64,000 bases of DNA from Caulobacter soli (lineage in GTDB: Bacteria > Pseudomonadota > Alphaproteobacteria > Caulobacterales > Caulobacteraceae): the NCBI RefSeq assembly GCF_011045195.1, contig NZ_CP049199.1:1860001-1924000 (forward strand), written 5' to 3'. The notes under the pieces are model-generated. The model saw only the letters and a list, made by a program, of their open reading frames with translations. It was not told the DNA's origin and ran no database searches. The stretch's first letter is position 1; each line of letters starts with the position of its first letter. A program made the translations under genes and the position numbers. Positions 8,908 through 16,981 of this stretch are shown piece after piece.

Positions 8908-9972
8908 ATGTTCCATAGCCCATCCAAGCACAAGGACTTCGGGGTGTTCCTGCCCGTCGCCAACGGCGGCTGGATCATCTCCAAGACCACCCCCGTCCTC
9001 GACGGCCTCTACCAGCAGAACAAGGCCGCAGCGGTCACCGCCGACCAGGTCGGCATGGACTTCGTGATGTCCATGGGCAAGTTCCGCGGCTTCGGCGGCG
9101 AGACCGACCACTGGGGCACGGCCCTGGAGTCGGTGACGATGATGGCCGGCATCGCCGAGGCCACCAAGAACGTCCGCATCTGGGCCACCATCCACCCGCT
9201 GCTGCAGAACCCGGCCGTGGCGGCCAAGATGATCGCCACCCTGGACCACATCAGCGGCGGCCGGGCGGGCCTGAACATCGTGGCCGGCGCCTACAAGGGC
9301 GAGTTCGACCAGATGGGCGCCTGGGACGACAGCCTGTCCCACGACGACCGCTACGCCCTGACCGAGGAATGGACGACGATCGTCAAGCGCCTGTGGTCGG
9401 AAGACAGCGTCGACTTCGCCGGCAAGTTCTTCAACATGAAGGACTGCCAGTCCAAGCCCAAGCCGCTGTCCAAGCCGCGTCCGGAGATCGTCTGCGCCGG
9501 CATGTCCGACCGCGGCTTCCAGTTCTCGGTGCGTGAGGCCGACGTCTGCTTCATCGGCGGCCGCACGCCCGATGAGCGCCGCGACGCCTCGCTGCGCGCC
9601 AAGAAGGCGGCCGAGGGCATGGGCAAGACCATCAAGACCTACGCCATGTGCACGGTCGTCCACGGCGACACCGACGCCAAGGCCGCCGCCATGGTCGAGC
9701 ACTACAAGGACGGCGCCGACATGGGCGCGATCCTGGCCATGCTGGCCAGCTGGGGCGTGCCGGCCGAGAAGCTGGACACCGTCGCGGCCCAGCAGGGCGC
9801 GTTCATGACCCACACTGTCGTCGGTTCGCCCGCCACCTGCCGCGAGCAGATCGAGGAGTTCGTCAGCTACTGCCAGCTGGACGGCCTGATGCTGATCTTC
9901 CCCGACTATGTCGAGGGCCTGACCATGTTTGGCGCCGACATCCTGCCGGGCCTGCGGTCGGTGTATTCGTGA
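8908..9972 (+). CDS. LLM-class flavin-dependent monooxygenase, RutA-like
   Basis: 354-residue bacterial-luciferase-fold enzyme that would use reduced FMN and oxygen. The motifs GVFLPVANGGWIIS, MSMGKFRGFGGETDHW, DHISGGRAGLNIVAG and ICAGMSDRGFQFS follow the E. coli pyrimidine monooxygenase RutA closely in order and spacing; RutA opens the uracil ring at an amide bond. A preceding AAGGAGGAG is a strong ribosome site. The next genes are a RutB-like hydrolase and a RutF-like flavin reductase, but rutC, rutD, rutE and rutG are missing. The substrate may therefore be another heterocycle or amide. Its stop overlaps the next gene. Confidence 0.85.
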   Translation: MFHSPSKHKDFGVFLPVANGGWIISKTTPVLDGLYQQNKAAAVTADQVGMDFVMSMGKFRGFGGETDHWGTALESVTMMAGIAEATKNVRIWATIHPLLQNPAVAAKMIATLDHISGGRAGLNIVAGAYKGEFDQMGAWDDSLSHDDRYALTEEWTTIVKRLWSEDSVDFAGKFFNMKDCQSKPKPLSKPRPEIVCAGMSDRGFQFSVREADVCFIGGRTPDERRDASLRAKKAAEGMGKTIKTYAMCTVVHGDTDAKAAAMVEHYKDGADMGAILAMLASWGVPAEKLDTVAAQQGAFMTHTVVGSPATCREQIEEFVSYCQLDGLMLIFPDYVEGLTMFGADILPGLRSVYS

Positions 9973-10628
9973 ACGCGGTGAGCCCGACCTCGACAGCCGC
10001 CGAGGGCCTGGCCGGCTGGATCGCGCCGGGCCGCACGGCGGTGGTGGTGATCGACATGCAGGTCGACTTCGCCTCGCCGAGCGGCGTGCTGGGCGCGTTC
10101 ATCGACATGAGCGTGGTCGAGCCCGCCCTGGCGGCCGCCGAAAAGCTGGTCGCCGAGGCCCGCGCGGCCGGCGTGCCGGTGGTGTTCGTGGGCCTGTCGA
10201 CCACGGCCGAAACCGACTCCCCGGCCTGGAACGAGCGCATGCGCCGGCGCGGGGGCGACCCCGATGTCGACGCGGCCCTGTGCCGGGCGGGGGAGGTCGG
10301 TTCGGAGTTCTACGGTCCCAAGCCCCTGCCGGGCGAGCTGGTGGTGTTGAAGACCCGCTACAGCGGCTTTGTCGGCACCGATCTGGACATGCAGCTGACC
10401 AAGCTGGGCGTCGACACCCTGGTGGTGGCGGGCCTGACCACCGAATGCTGCGTGGGCGGCACCGTCCAGGACGCCTTCCACCTCGACTACCACGTGTTCG
10501 TCGCCGCCGACGCCTGCGCCGCCTACGAGGCGGACATCCATGAGGCCTCGCTGAAGGTGATGGAGCTGAACAGCGCGATCCTGACCGACACGGCCGCGAT
10601 CGCCGACGCCTGGAAAGGGGCTGCTTGA
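9969..10628 (+). CDS. isochorismatase-fold cysteine hydrolase (RutB-like)
   Basis: 219-residue amidohydrolase of the isochorismatase superfamily. The catalytic triad is visible: Asp in VVVIDMQVDF, Lys in LKTRYSGF and Cys in TTECCVGGTVQDAF. The start is GTG overlapping the monooxygenase stop by four bases (GTGA), which implies translational coupling. An open frame continues upstream to 9648 but lies inside the monooxygenase. In the Rut pathway RutB cleaves ureidoacrylate right after RutA; here the product of the upstream monooxygenase is the likely substrate. Alternatives are N-carbamoylsarcosine or nicotinamide amidase-like activity. Confidence 0.85.
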   Translation: MNAVSPTSTAAEGLAGWIAPGRTAVVVIDMQVDFASPSGVLGAFIDMSVVEPALAAAEKLVAEARAAGVPVVFVGLSTTAETDSPAWNERMRRRGGDPDVDAALCRAGEVGSEFYGPKPLPGELVVLKTRYSGFVGTDLDMQLTKLGVDTLVVAGLTTECCVGGTVQDAFHLDYHVFVAADACAAYEADIHEASLKVMELNSAILTDTAAIADAWKGAA

Positions 10629-10630
10629 GT

Positions 10631-12016
10631 ATGGCCGACGGATTTCCGCCGATGGGCGCCAGCGCGCCCTACACCGTCACCGACGAGGACCGCGCGGCCA
10701 TCGCCGCCGCCATCAGCCAGGACGAGATCGTCGAACTGGCCCTGACCCTGGGCAACATTCCGGCCCCCTCGGGCAAGGAGCTCGAGGTCGCCAACTACGT
10801 CTACGACTGGATGGCGCGCGAGGGCTTCTCGCCGCGCAAGGTCGGGGCCACGCCCGAGCGTCCGAACATCATCGGCACGCACGGCGGCAAGGGCGTCGGG
10901 AAGAACCTCCTCTTCACCGCCCACCTCGACACCGAGGCGCCGACCTGGAACCCGGATCTGGACGCCTACAAGTACAGCCCCGACACCATCGCCAATCCCG
11001 AGTGGGAGAAGTGCTGGCTGGAGGACGGCAAGCTCTATGGCTATCCGATCGCCAACGACCGCGGCCCGATGAGCTGCTTCATGATCGCCGCCAAGGCGCT
11101 CAAGAAGGCCGGCTACGAGCTGGCGGGCAAGATGTACCTGACCGCCTGTCCCGGCGAGATCGGCCCCGAGCCGATCGAGGAGCATCGCGGCGTCGCCTAC
11201 ATGGGCAAGGACATCGGGGCCCACTACCTGTTCCACCACGGCGGGGTCGCGCCGGACTACGCCATCGCCGCCGAGGGCTGTGATTTCGGCTTGACCTGGG
11301 TGGGCTGCGGCTATGCGGTGTTCCGCTTCCAGGTGTGGGGCGAGGGGGTGTTCACCCCGCTGCTCGACCATCCCGAGACGGCCGCCATGCATCCCAACCC
11401 GATCTACAAGATCGGCAAGCTGACCGAGGCGATCCACGCCTGGAGCGGTGAATACGAAAAGGCCAGCCGCTACGAGAGCGTCGGCGGCGTGGCCCAGCCC
11501 AAGTCGCAGATCGCCTCGATCCGCGGCGGCATCCCGTTCGCCTTCGGCGCGGGCACCGAGCTGGTGAACCTCTATCTCGAGGTCGGCCTGACGCCGAAGC
11601 AGCGCGTGGCCGAGGTCCAGCACTCGCTGGAGGCCATGGTGCGCGAGGCCGGCCTGGGTCGCATCGACATCGAGCCGGTGGTCGTGCGCCACGGCTTCGA
11701 GGCCGACGCCCGCGAAGTGGCCCCGCTGGTCGCCGCCGTCGACGACGCCACCAAGCTCAGCCTGGGCCATCCCGTGGCCCTGGCCAATCCGGTCTATTCC
11801 AGCATGTGGCGCGACCAGAACGTTTTCAACATGCACCGCATCCCGGCCATCACCACCGGCTTCCGCCGCTGGCGGCCGACGCCGCAGGACCTGGTCGACA
11901 GCGCCCTGGTCTACGCCCTGACCGCCCTGGCGGTCTGCGGCCGGGCCAGTCCCGACCAGAGCGCCAAGCGCCCCGCCTCGGCGGTCTATCCCGACAACCC
12001 GTTCGGGAACGAATAG
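10631..12016 (+). CDS. M20-family zinc hydrolase (peptidase/amidohydrolase)
   Basis: 461-residue cytosolic metallohydrolase of the M20 clan, which includes ArgE, DapE, allantoate amidohydrolase and N-carbamoyl-amino-acid hydrolases. Metal-site motifs are in order: TAHLDTEAP, IANDRGPMSC, ACPGEIGPE and a C-terminal histidine in NMHRIPAITTGF. The middle has a dimerisation-type insertion. The start chosen is the ATG at 10631, two bases after the hydrolase stop with AAAGGGG upstream; a TTG at 10625 is possible. Position in the operon suggests a second amide-bond cleavage after the RutB-like step. The substrate cannot be read from the sequence. Confidence 0.82.
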   Translation: MADGFPPMGASAPYTVTDEDRAAIAAAISQDEIVELALTLGNIPAPSGKELEVANYVYDWMAREGFSPRKVGATPERPNIIGTHGGKGVGKNLLFTAHLDTEAPTWNPDLDAYKYSPDTIANPEWEKCWLEDGKLYGYPIANDRGPMSCFMIAAKALKKAGYELAGKMYLTACPGEIGPEPIEEHRGVAYMGKDIGAHYLFHHGGVAPDYAIAAEGCDFGLTWVGCGYAVFRFQVWGEGVFTPLLDHPETAAMHPNPIYKIGKLTEAIHAWSGEYEKASRYESVGGVAQPKSQIASIRGGIPFAFGAGTELVNLYLEVGLTPKQRVAEVQHSLEAMVREAGLGRIDIEPVVVRHGFEADAREVAPLVAAVDDATKLSLGHPVALANPVYSSMWRDQNVFNMHRIPAITTGFRRWRPTPQDLVDSALVYALTALAVCGRASPDQSAKRPASAVYPDNPFGNE

Positions 12017-12018
12017 CC

Positions 12019-12513
12019 GTGGGGGTCGCCGTCAGAGAATTGGCGCCGGAGCCGAGCGACTTCCGCAAGGCCATGGGCAGCTTCGCGGCGGGGGTGACCG
12101 TGGTCACCGTCTGTCACGACGGCCGCCTGGTCGGCACCACGGTCAGCGCCTTCAGCTCGGTGTCGATGGACCCGCCGCTGGTCATGGTCTGCCTCAAGCG
12201 CGACAGCCGCACCCTGGCGGCGCTGGGCCAGGCCAAGAGCTTCTGCGTCAACATCCTGGCCAGCGACCAGGGCGACCTGGCCTACCGCTTCGCCAAGAGC
12301 GGGGCGGACGACCGCTTCGCCCTGACCGCCGTGGAGTCCGGCGTCTGCGGCCACCCGCTGCTGGCCGGGGCCGTCGCCTCGGTCGAATGCGACCTGCACG
12401 CCGCCCACGACGGCGGCGATCACGAAATCCTGGTCGGCCGCGTCCTGCGCGTCGTGGTCGACGAAGCCAAGAGCCCGCTCGTCTACGTGCGCGGCGGCTT
12501 CCTCAACGTTTAG
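12019..12513 (+). CDS. flavin reductase domain protein (RutF/HpaC-like)
   Basis: 164-residue NAD(P)H:FMN reductase of the HpaC/RutF type. The N-terminal FRKAMGSFAAGVTVVT, then VGTTVSAFSSVSMDPPLVMVCL and SFCVNILA, are the family's flavin-binding core. The GTG start lies two bases after the M20 stop; the frame is open further upstream but within the M20 gene. It is the natural supplier of reduced FMN to the LLM monooxygenase of this operon, because those enzymes have no reductase domain. It could also serve other flavoenzymes. Confidence 0.87.
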   Translation: MGVAVRELAPEPSDFRKAMGSFAAGVTVVTVCHDGRLVGTTVSAFSSVSMDPPLVMVCLKRDSRTLAALGQAKSFCVNILASDQGDLAYRFAKSGADDRFALTAVESGVCGHPLLAGAVASVECDLHAAHDGGDHEILVGRVLRVVVDEAKSPLVYVRGGFLNV

Positions 12514-12528
12514 TCGGAGTCCCGCCGC

Positions 12529-13341
12529 ATGGCTTATGACGTGCTCGATGTGAAGCCGATGACCCGCCGGATCGGCGCGGAAATCTTCGGCGTCGACCTG
12601 GGCAAGCCGCTCTCGAACCGTCAGTTCGAGGAGGTGCACCAGGCCCTGACCCAGTACCAGGTGATCTTCTTCCGCGACCAGGAGATGACCCACGACGCCC
12701 ACAAGGACTTCGGGCGCAAGTTCGGCAACCTGGCCATCCATTCGGGCGTGCCGGGCCTAGCCGAGCATCCCGAGATCGTGGCCATCCACGCCGACGCCAA
12801 CTCCAAGTTCGTGGCCGGCGAGAACTGGCACTCCGACCTGACCTGCGATCCCGAACCGCCCCTCGGCAGCATCCTCTACATGAAGGTCCTGCCCGACGAC
12901 GGCGGCGACACCTGCTTTGCCAGCATGTACGCGGCCTACGAGACGCTGTCGGACAGGATGAAGGCCTATCTGGAGGGCCTGAGCGCCGAGCACGACGCCA
13001 ACCCGGTCTACAAGGCGATCTTCCCGGACATCGACCGCAAGTACAATTGCTCGATCCATCCGATCGTCCGCACCCATCCGGTCAGCGGTCGCAAGAGCCT
13101 GTTCGTCAACCCGTCCTACACCACTCGGATCATGGGCGTGTCCAAGGCCGAGAGCACGGCGATCCTGAACTTCCTCTACCAGCATGCGCAGAACCCGGAC
13201 TTCCAGGTGCGCTTCCGCTGGAAGAAGAACTCGGTGGCCTTCTGGGACAACCGCTGCACCTGGCACCAGGCGATCTGGGACTATTTCCCCGACACGCGCA
13301 CGGGCTACCGGGTGACGGTGGCGGGCGATAAGCCGGTCTGA
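12529..13341 (+). CDS. Fe(II)/2-oxoglutarate dioxygenase, TauD/TfdA family
   Basis: 270-residue non-heme iron oxygenase. The facial triad is His101 and Asp103 (NWHSDLT) and His246 (TWHQAIWDYFP), with the 2-oxoglutarate arginine in TGYRVTV. TauD and TfdA use such sites to hydroxylate sulfonates, phenoxyacetates and similar acids. It is the last gene of the tight operon, 15 bases behind the flavin reductase with GGAG upstream, and is followed by a palindromic repeat. In context it may activate or trim a side chain of the operon's substrate. It resembles the second TauD protein of this window only in the general fold. Confidence 0.87.
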   Translation: MAYDVLDVKPMTRRIGAEIFGVDLGKPLSNRQFEEVHQALTQYQVIFFRDQEMTHDAHKDFGRKFGNLAIHSGVPGLAEHPEIVAIHADANSKFVAGENWHSDLTCDPEPPLGSILYMKVLPDDGGDTCFASMYAAYETLSDRMKAYLEGLSAEHDANPVYKAIFPDIDRKYNCSIHPIVRTHPVSGRKSLFVNPSYTTRIMGVSKAESTAILNFLYQHAQNPDFQVRFRWKKNSVAFWDNRCTWHQAIWDYFPDTRTGYRVTVAGDKPV

Positions 13342-13362
13342 TCTTGCTCCGCCTCTCCGCCG

Positions 13363-13425
13363 CGAAGGCCGGGACCCAGATTCATCCTGGGCGGCTCGTG
13401 GGGTTCACCTGGGCCCCGGCCTTCG
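13363..13425. repeat. palindromic repeat element
   Basis: Inverted repeat with arms CGAAGGCCGGGACCCAG and CTGGGCCCCGGCCTTCG around a 29-base centre, placed directly after the TauD gene. The GCCGGGACCCAG core also occurs in the element at 44451-44555. Probably a dispersed REP-like sequence that also works as a transcription end. Confidence 0.7.
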
Positions 13426-13441
13426 CCGGGGAGACGGGGAT

Positions 13442-14299
13442 ATGTTGAAGAACCGCCGCATCCTCCTCCTCGGCGCGGCCGGCGGCATCGGCTCGGCCAT
13501 CCGCGAAGGCCTGCGCGGCCGCTACGGCCTGATGCGCCTGGCCGACATCGCGCCACTCGCGCCGGCGGGGCAGGGCGAGGAACTCGCCAGCGCCGACCTT
13601 CTCGACATTCCGTCCCTGGTCGCCGCCATGAGCGGGATCGACACCGTCGTCCACATGGCGGGCGTGCCGGTCGAGCCGGAGACCAACGCCTGGGAGCAGG
13701 TGCTGCCGGCCAATATCGTCGGGGTCCACAACCTGTTCGAGGCGGCGCGGCTGGCGGGCGTGAAGCGGGTGCTGTTCGCCTCGTCGCACCACGCGGCGGG
13801 CTTCCATCGCCGCGACACGCCGACGGCGGAGACGATGGTTCCGCGCCCCGACAGCTACTACGGCGTCAGCAAGGTGTTCGGCGAGGCCATGGGCCGGATG
13901 TACGCCGACAAGTTCGGCCTGCAGGTTCTCAGCCTGCGGATCGGCGCCTATCGCGAGCGGCCGTCCGACCCGCGCCAGCTGGCGGTCTGGATCAGTCCGC
14001 GCGACATGGTCGAGCTGGTGCGATGCGGGATCGAGGCGCCGGATTTCGACTATGCGACCGTGTACGGAGTCTCGGCCAACACGCGGAATTTCTGGGATAA
14101 TTCGGCGGCGGCGTTTCTGGGCTATGCGCCTGTCGACAACGCCGAGGATTGGGCGGCTGAGGTGATGGCTGGGCCGCCGGAAGATCCGGTGGCGGCGTCG
14201 TTCCAGGGCGGTTGGTATTGCGCGAAGGATTTCGTGGAGCGAGAGCGGCGCACTCACTTGCCCCCACCTGACGGCTCCGCCGTCTGTCCGCCCCCATAG
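13442..14299 (+). CDS. udh: uronate dehydrogenase-like NAD-dependent epimerase/dehydratase
   Basis: 285-residue extended SDR. It has the Rossmann motif GAAGGIG, the early acid in ADIAPLAPAG, HMAGVPVE, SSHHAAGF, the catalytic YGVSK, and downstream SLRIGAYRERPSDPRQLAVWISPRDM and YGVSANTRNFWDN. The latter blocks match the Agrobacterium Udh family, which oxidises galacturonate or glucuronate to the aldarate lactone. That fits a window rich in pectin and glucuronoxylan genes. The final 15 or so residues (THLPPPDGSAVCPPP) are encoded by a palindromic repeat and have no counterpart in Udh as I know it. Substrate preference is unproven. Confidence 0.78.
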   Translation: MLKNRRILLLGAAGGIGSAIREGLRGRYGLMRLADIAPLAPAGQGEELASADLLDIPSLVAAMSGIDTVVHMAGVPVEPETNAWEQVLPANIVGVHNLFEAARLAGVKRVLFASSHHAAGFHRRDTPTAETMVPRPDSYYGVSKVFGEAMGRMYADKFGLQVLSLRIGAYRERPSDPRQLAVWISPRDMVELVRCGIEAPDFDYATVYGVSANTRNFWDNSAAAFLGYAPVDNAEDWAAEVMAGPPEDPVAASFQGGWYCAKDFVERERRTHLPPPDGSAVCPPP

Positions 14300-14376
14300 G
14301 GGGCGGCGGAGCTAAACGCGCGGCCTCTTCCCCCTGCGGGGGAAGACGATCGCGAAGCGATCCGTAGGGGGCAAGT
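14256..14376. repeat. palindromic repeat, overlaps the udh 3' end
   Basis: Outer arms ACTTGCCCCC (14256-14265) and GGGGGCAAGT (14367-14376) enclose smaller hairpins, including CTTCCCCC-TGC-GGGGGAAG. The element supplies the last codons and stop of the udh gene. It resembles dispersed palindromic elements common in alphaproteobacterial intergenic DNA. Confidence 0.7.
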
Positions 14377-14386
14377 GCGTGTGAAC

Positions 14387-14872
14387 CTACTCCCGCGTAT
14401 AGCTCTCCGGGATCTGCGGGTTCGCTCCCGCCTTGCCCCACAGCAGGATCTCATTGCCCCAGGGGTCGCGGAAGGCGTGGTTGTAGCCGTTGAACTCGGC
14501 CCAGTAGTGGTCGCGCCACAGCTCGGTCGCGCCCAGCTTGACGGCCGTGTCGAGGATGCGCTCTGGGGTGTCGTCGTCGCCGATCAGCACCCAGATGCGC
14601 GGCTTGCGGCCGTCGGTCGAGAGGTGGCGGGGATCCACGCCGGCCGGCTCCGGATGAGGACGGACGTTCGCGGCCTTGAAGATGCCGATGTGCAGGTTGC
14701 CGATCTCGCTGTCGGTCCCGTCGCTCTTCTTGAAGAAGCCGCCCGGCACCATGCGATGATACTCGCCCTCGGGGCGGGCGTCGTTCTGCCAGCCGAACAC
14801 CTCGGCGTAGAACTTGCCGGCGGCCGACGGGTCTTCGGAAGCCAGGTCGACGAAGATCAGGGTGTTGGTCAT
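14387..14872 (-). CDS. VOC (glyoxalase/bleomycin-resistance fold) protein
   Basis: 161-residue protein of the vicinal-oxygen-chelate superfamily. Two beta-alpha-beta-beta-beta modules can be traced: LIFVDLASEDPSAAGKFYAEVFGW at the N-terminus and WVLIGDDDTPERILDTAVKLG in the second half, ending with FRDPWGNEILLW. Members include lyases, dioxygenases and binding proteins, so no reaction is assigned. It is ten bases downstream of an SDR gene in the same direction and probably co-transcribed with it. Confidence 0.8.
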   Translation of the reverse strand: MTNTLIFVDLASEDPSAAGKFYAEVFGWQNDARPEGEYHRMVPGGFFKKSDGTDSEIGNLHIGIFKAANVRPHPEPAGVDPRHLSTDGRKPRIWVLIGDDDTPERILDTAVKLGATELWRDHYWAEFNGYNHAFRDPWGNEILLWGKAGANPQIPESYTRE

Positions 14873-14882
14873 GAGTTTTCCG

Positions 14883-15719
14883 TCAGGCGAAGGGGCCGTC
14901 GGCGAAGCCGATCGACAGGGTGAGGTCTTTCCAGGCGTCGATGTCGGCCTGCAGGCCGGCCGCCGCGTAGCCGATGTATTTCAGCGCGTCCTCGCCCAGC
15001 AGCAGGTGCAGGGGCGGAGCCTCCTCGTCGGCGATTTGCAGGATGGCCTGGGCGGCCTTGACCGGATCGCCCGGCTCGGAGCCGGCGTGGTCGGCCATGA
15101 TCCGCTCGGCGTCGCGGGCCAGGCCGTCATAGTCGGCGATCTTGGTCGCGACGATGGCCTTGGAGCCGGTCGAGAAGCTGGTGCGCAGGCCGCCCGGAGC
15201 GACGTTGGTGACCTTGATCCCCAGCTCGGCCACCTCGGCGGCCAGGGTCTGGGTCAGGCCTTCCAGCGCCCACTTGCTGGCGCAATAGACGCCGGTGCCG
15301 GCCCAGACGGCCAGGCCCGAGACCGAGGTGACGTTGATGATCCGCCCGGCGCGGCGGGCGCGCATGGCCGGCAGCACGGCCTTCAGCAGGGCCAGCGGGC
15401 CGATGACATTGGTCTCGAACTGGACGCGGACCTCGTCCAGCGAAGCCTCCTCGACCGCCCCGACCAGGCCGTAGCCGGCGTTGTTGACCAGGACGTCGAT
15501 CGCGCCCGCGGCCGCCTCGGCCTGGGCGACGCCGGCCTTCACGGCCGCCTCGTCGGTGACGTCCAGCACCAGGGCCTGGCCGCCCAGCAGTTCGAACGCG
15601 TCGGCGTCCGCGGCCTTGCGCACCGTGCCGAAGACGGTGTCGTCGCGCGCCAGGGCCGCCAGGGCGATCTCGCGCCCGAGCCCGCCGGACACGCCGGTGA
15701 TCAGCCAGGTTTTGGTCAT
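14883..15719 (-). CDS. short-chain dehydrogenase/reductase
   Basis: 278-residue classical SDR. TGxxxGxG is present as ITGVSGGLG, then NNAGYG, the active-site serine in INVTSVSGL and YCASK with Tyr and Lys in place. Placement of the long C-terminal part resembles retinol-dehydrogenase-like SDRs, often annotated only as oxidoreductase. It leads a two-gene unit with the VOC protein. Upstream lies a 29-bp-arm inverted repeat. The substrate is unknown. Confidence 0.87.
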   Translation of the reverse strand: MTKTWLITGVSGGLGREIALAALARDDTVFGTVRKAADADAFELLGGQALVLDVTDEAAVKAGVAQAEAAAGAIDVLVNNAGYGLVGAVEEASLDEVRVQFETNVIGPLALLKAVLPAMRARRAGRIINVTSVSGLAVWAGTGVYCASKWALEGLTQTLAAEVAELGIKVTNVAPGGLRTSFSTGSKAIVATKIADYDGLARDAERIMADHAGSEPGDPVKAAQAILQIADEEAPPLHLLLGEDALKYIGYAAAGLQADIDAWKDLTLSIGFADGPFA

Positions 15720-15749
15720 GTGAGGTTCCGGTAGACGGCAGAGGGGCGC

Positions 15750-15835
15750 CCTCGTCCTTCGACAAGCTCAGGATGAGGGCGAATGCAACGGCGGTTCAGT
15801 CGAAATCCTCATCCTGAGCTTGTCGAAGGACGAGG
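15750..15835. repeat. long inverted repeat, copy 1
   Basis: Two perfectly complementary 29-base arms at 15750-15778 and 15807-15835 (CCTCGTCCTTCGACAAGC... and its complement) flank a 28-base centre. The same arms occur at 63359-63443. It lies between two genes on the minus strand and may form a strong stem in transcripts. Confidence 0.85.
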
Positions 15836-15849
15836 ATTTCGCACCACGA

Positions 15850-16707
15850 TCAATACGGCTTGTCGCCCTTCACCCACAGGCGGTGCATCGTCCGGAAGTA
15901 CTTGGTGTCGTCATACAGCGTGCCGGTGTGCAGGGTGCAGCGGTTGTCCCACATCAGCAGATCGCCCTTGGCCCACTTGTGGCGATAGACGAAGTCGTCG
16001 CCGGTCATGAATTCCACCAGCTCGTCGATCAGGGCCAGGCCTTCCGGGCCCGGCTTGCCGATCACCTCGGTCACCGTGCCGGTCGAGGGCCACAGCGCCT
16101 TGCGGCCGTCGGCGGGGTGGGTGCGGATCAGCGGGTGCTCGACGTCTGGATTGGCGGCTTCCAGCTCGGGCGACAGGTTCTGCTGTTGGCCGAACTGGCG
16201 GGTGGCCATGAAATGCTTGTAGCTGTGGTGCAGGCTCAGCGGCAGAAGCTCGGCCTGCTTCTCGGGCGACAGGGCGTTCCAAGCGGCACAGCCGTCGGCC
16301 AGCAGGGTGTCGGAGCCTTCGTCGGGCACTTCCACGGCATAGAGCATGGTCAGCATCACCGGCTCGGGCTTGTAGCTGTAGTCGGTATGCCAGCCGACGC
16401 CGTCGTTGTGGGCGCCGATCGGCTTGCCGTCCACGACCCGGTTGCTGAGGATGAAGATCTTCGGATAGCCGGGCAGGGTGAAGCGGGTCTGGGTGTGGTC
16501 TTCCGGATCGCCGAACCGGCCGATGAAGCGCATCAGGTTGTCGGGCGTCATGTCCTGGCCCGGCACCACGACGGCGCCGTGGCGATGGAAAGTCGCGACC
16601 ACCTTGTCGATCTCGGCGTCCGAGGCGGTGGGCAGGTCGATGTCATGGATCCGCGCCCCGAAGCCGGGCTTCAGTTCCGTGATCGTCAGGTCGTCGGCGA
16701 GCGTCAT
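15850..16707 (-). CDS. TauD/TfdA-family Fe(II)/2-oxoglutarate dioxygenase
   Basis: 285-residue dioxygenase. The iron triad begins with GWHTDYSY (His107, Asp109); the distal His is in CTLHTGT and the arginine in RTMHRLWVKGD. The open frame extends 65 codons upstream of 16707, but that part is low-complexity and has no homology I recognise; starting at MTLADDLTITEL matches the family N-terminus. It is divergent from the Rieske operon across 274 bases, which contain an inverted repeat (GCACCAG at 16885, CTGGTGC at 16916). It may belong functionally with the Rieske operon. Substrate unknown. Confidence 0.83.
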   Translation of the reverse strand: MTLADDLTITELKPGFGARIHDIDLPTASDAEIDKVVATFHRHGAVVVPGQDMTPDNLMRFIGRFGDPEDHTQTRFTLPGYPKIFILSNRVVDGKPIGAHNDGVGWHTDYSYKPEPVMLTMLYAVEVPDEGSDTLLADGCAAWNALSPEKQAELLPLSLHHSYKHFMATRQFGQQQNLSPELEAANPDVEHPLIRTHPADGRKALWPSTGTVTEVIGKPGPEGLALIDELVEFMTGDDFVYRHKWAKGDLLMWDNRCTLHTGTLYDDTKYFRTMHRLWVKGDKPY

Positions 16708-16981
16708 GTCCACGGGCGCGGTCCTTTGGAAGTTTTGTGACTTTGAACCTAGAGCCGTGTTGATGGCGCGTCTTGCCTGTACGCGCCCGACGGCTTTGCG
16801 TGCGCGTCCTGCAAAGTCGGCGGGCGCCGCAAGCTTGCGCGTCTTTTGCTCAATTCCGCCCGAGAACCCGGCGACGCCGCCCATGCACCAGGCGATGGCC
16901 AAGTTATCGTGCGCGCTGGTGCAAGACCGGTGGGCGCGCGCCGCCTAGCCTTCGTATCGATCTTGCGAAGGAGCGCTCCGC

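Noticed and set aside
9351..9808. Several overlapping short frames within the LLM monooxygenase
   Set aside because: All are out-of-frame translations of one strongly supported gene.
11806..12018. 71-codon upstream extension of the flavin reductase
   Set aside because: It lies inside the M20 gene and has no flavin-reductase similarity; the GTG at 12019 starts the family domain.
16708..16902. 65-codon extension of the TauD-like gene
   Set aside because: Composition is unlike the enzyme and the family N-terminus begins at the ATG at 16707.
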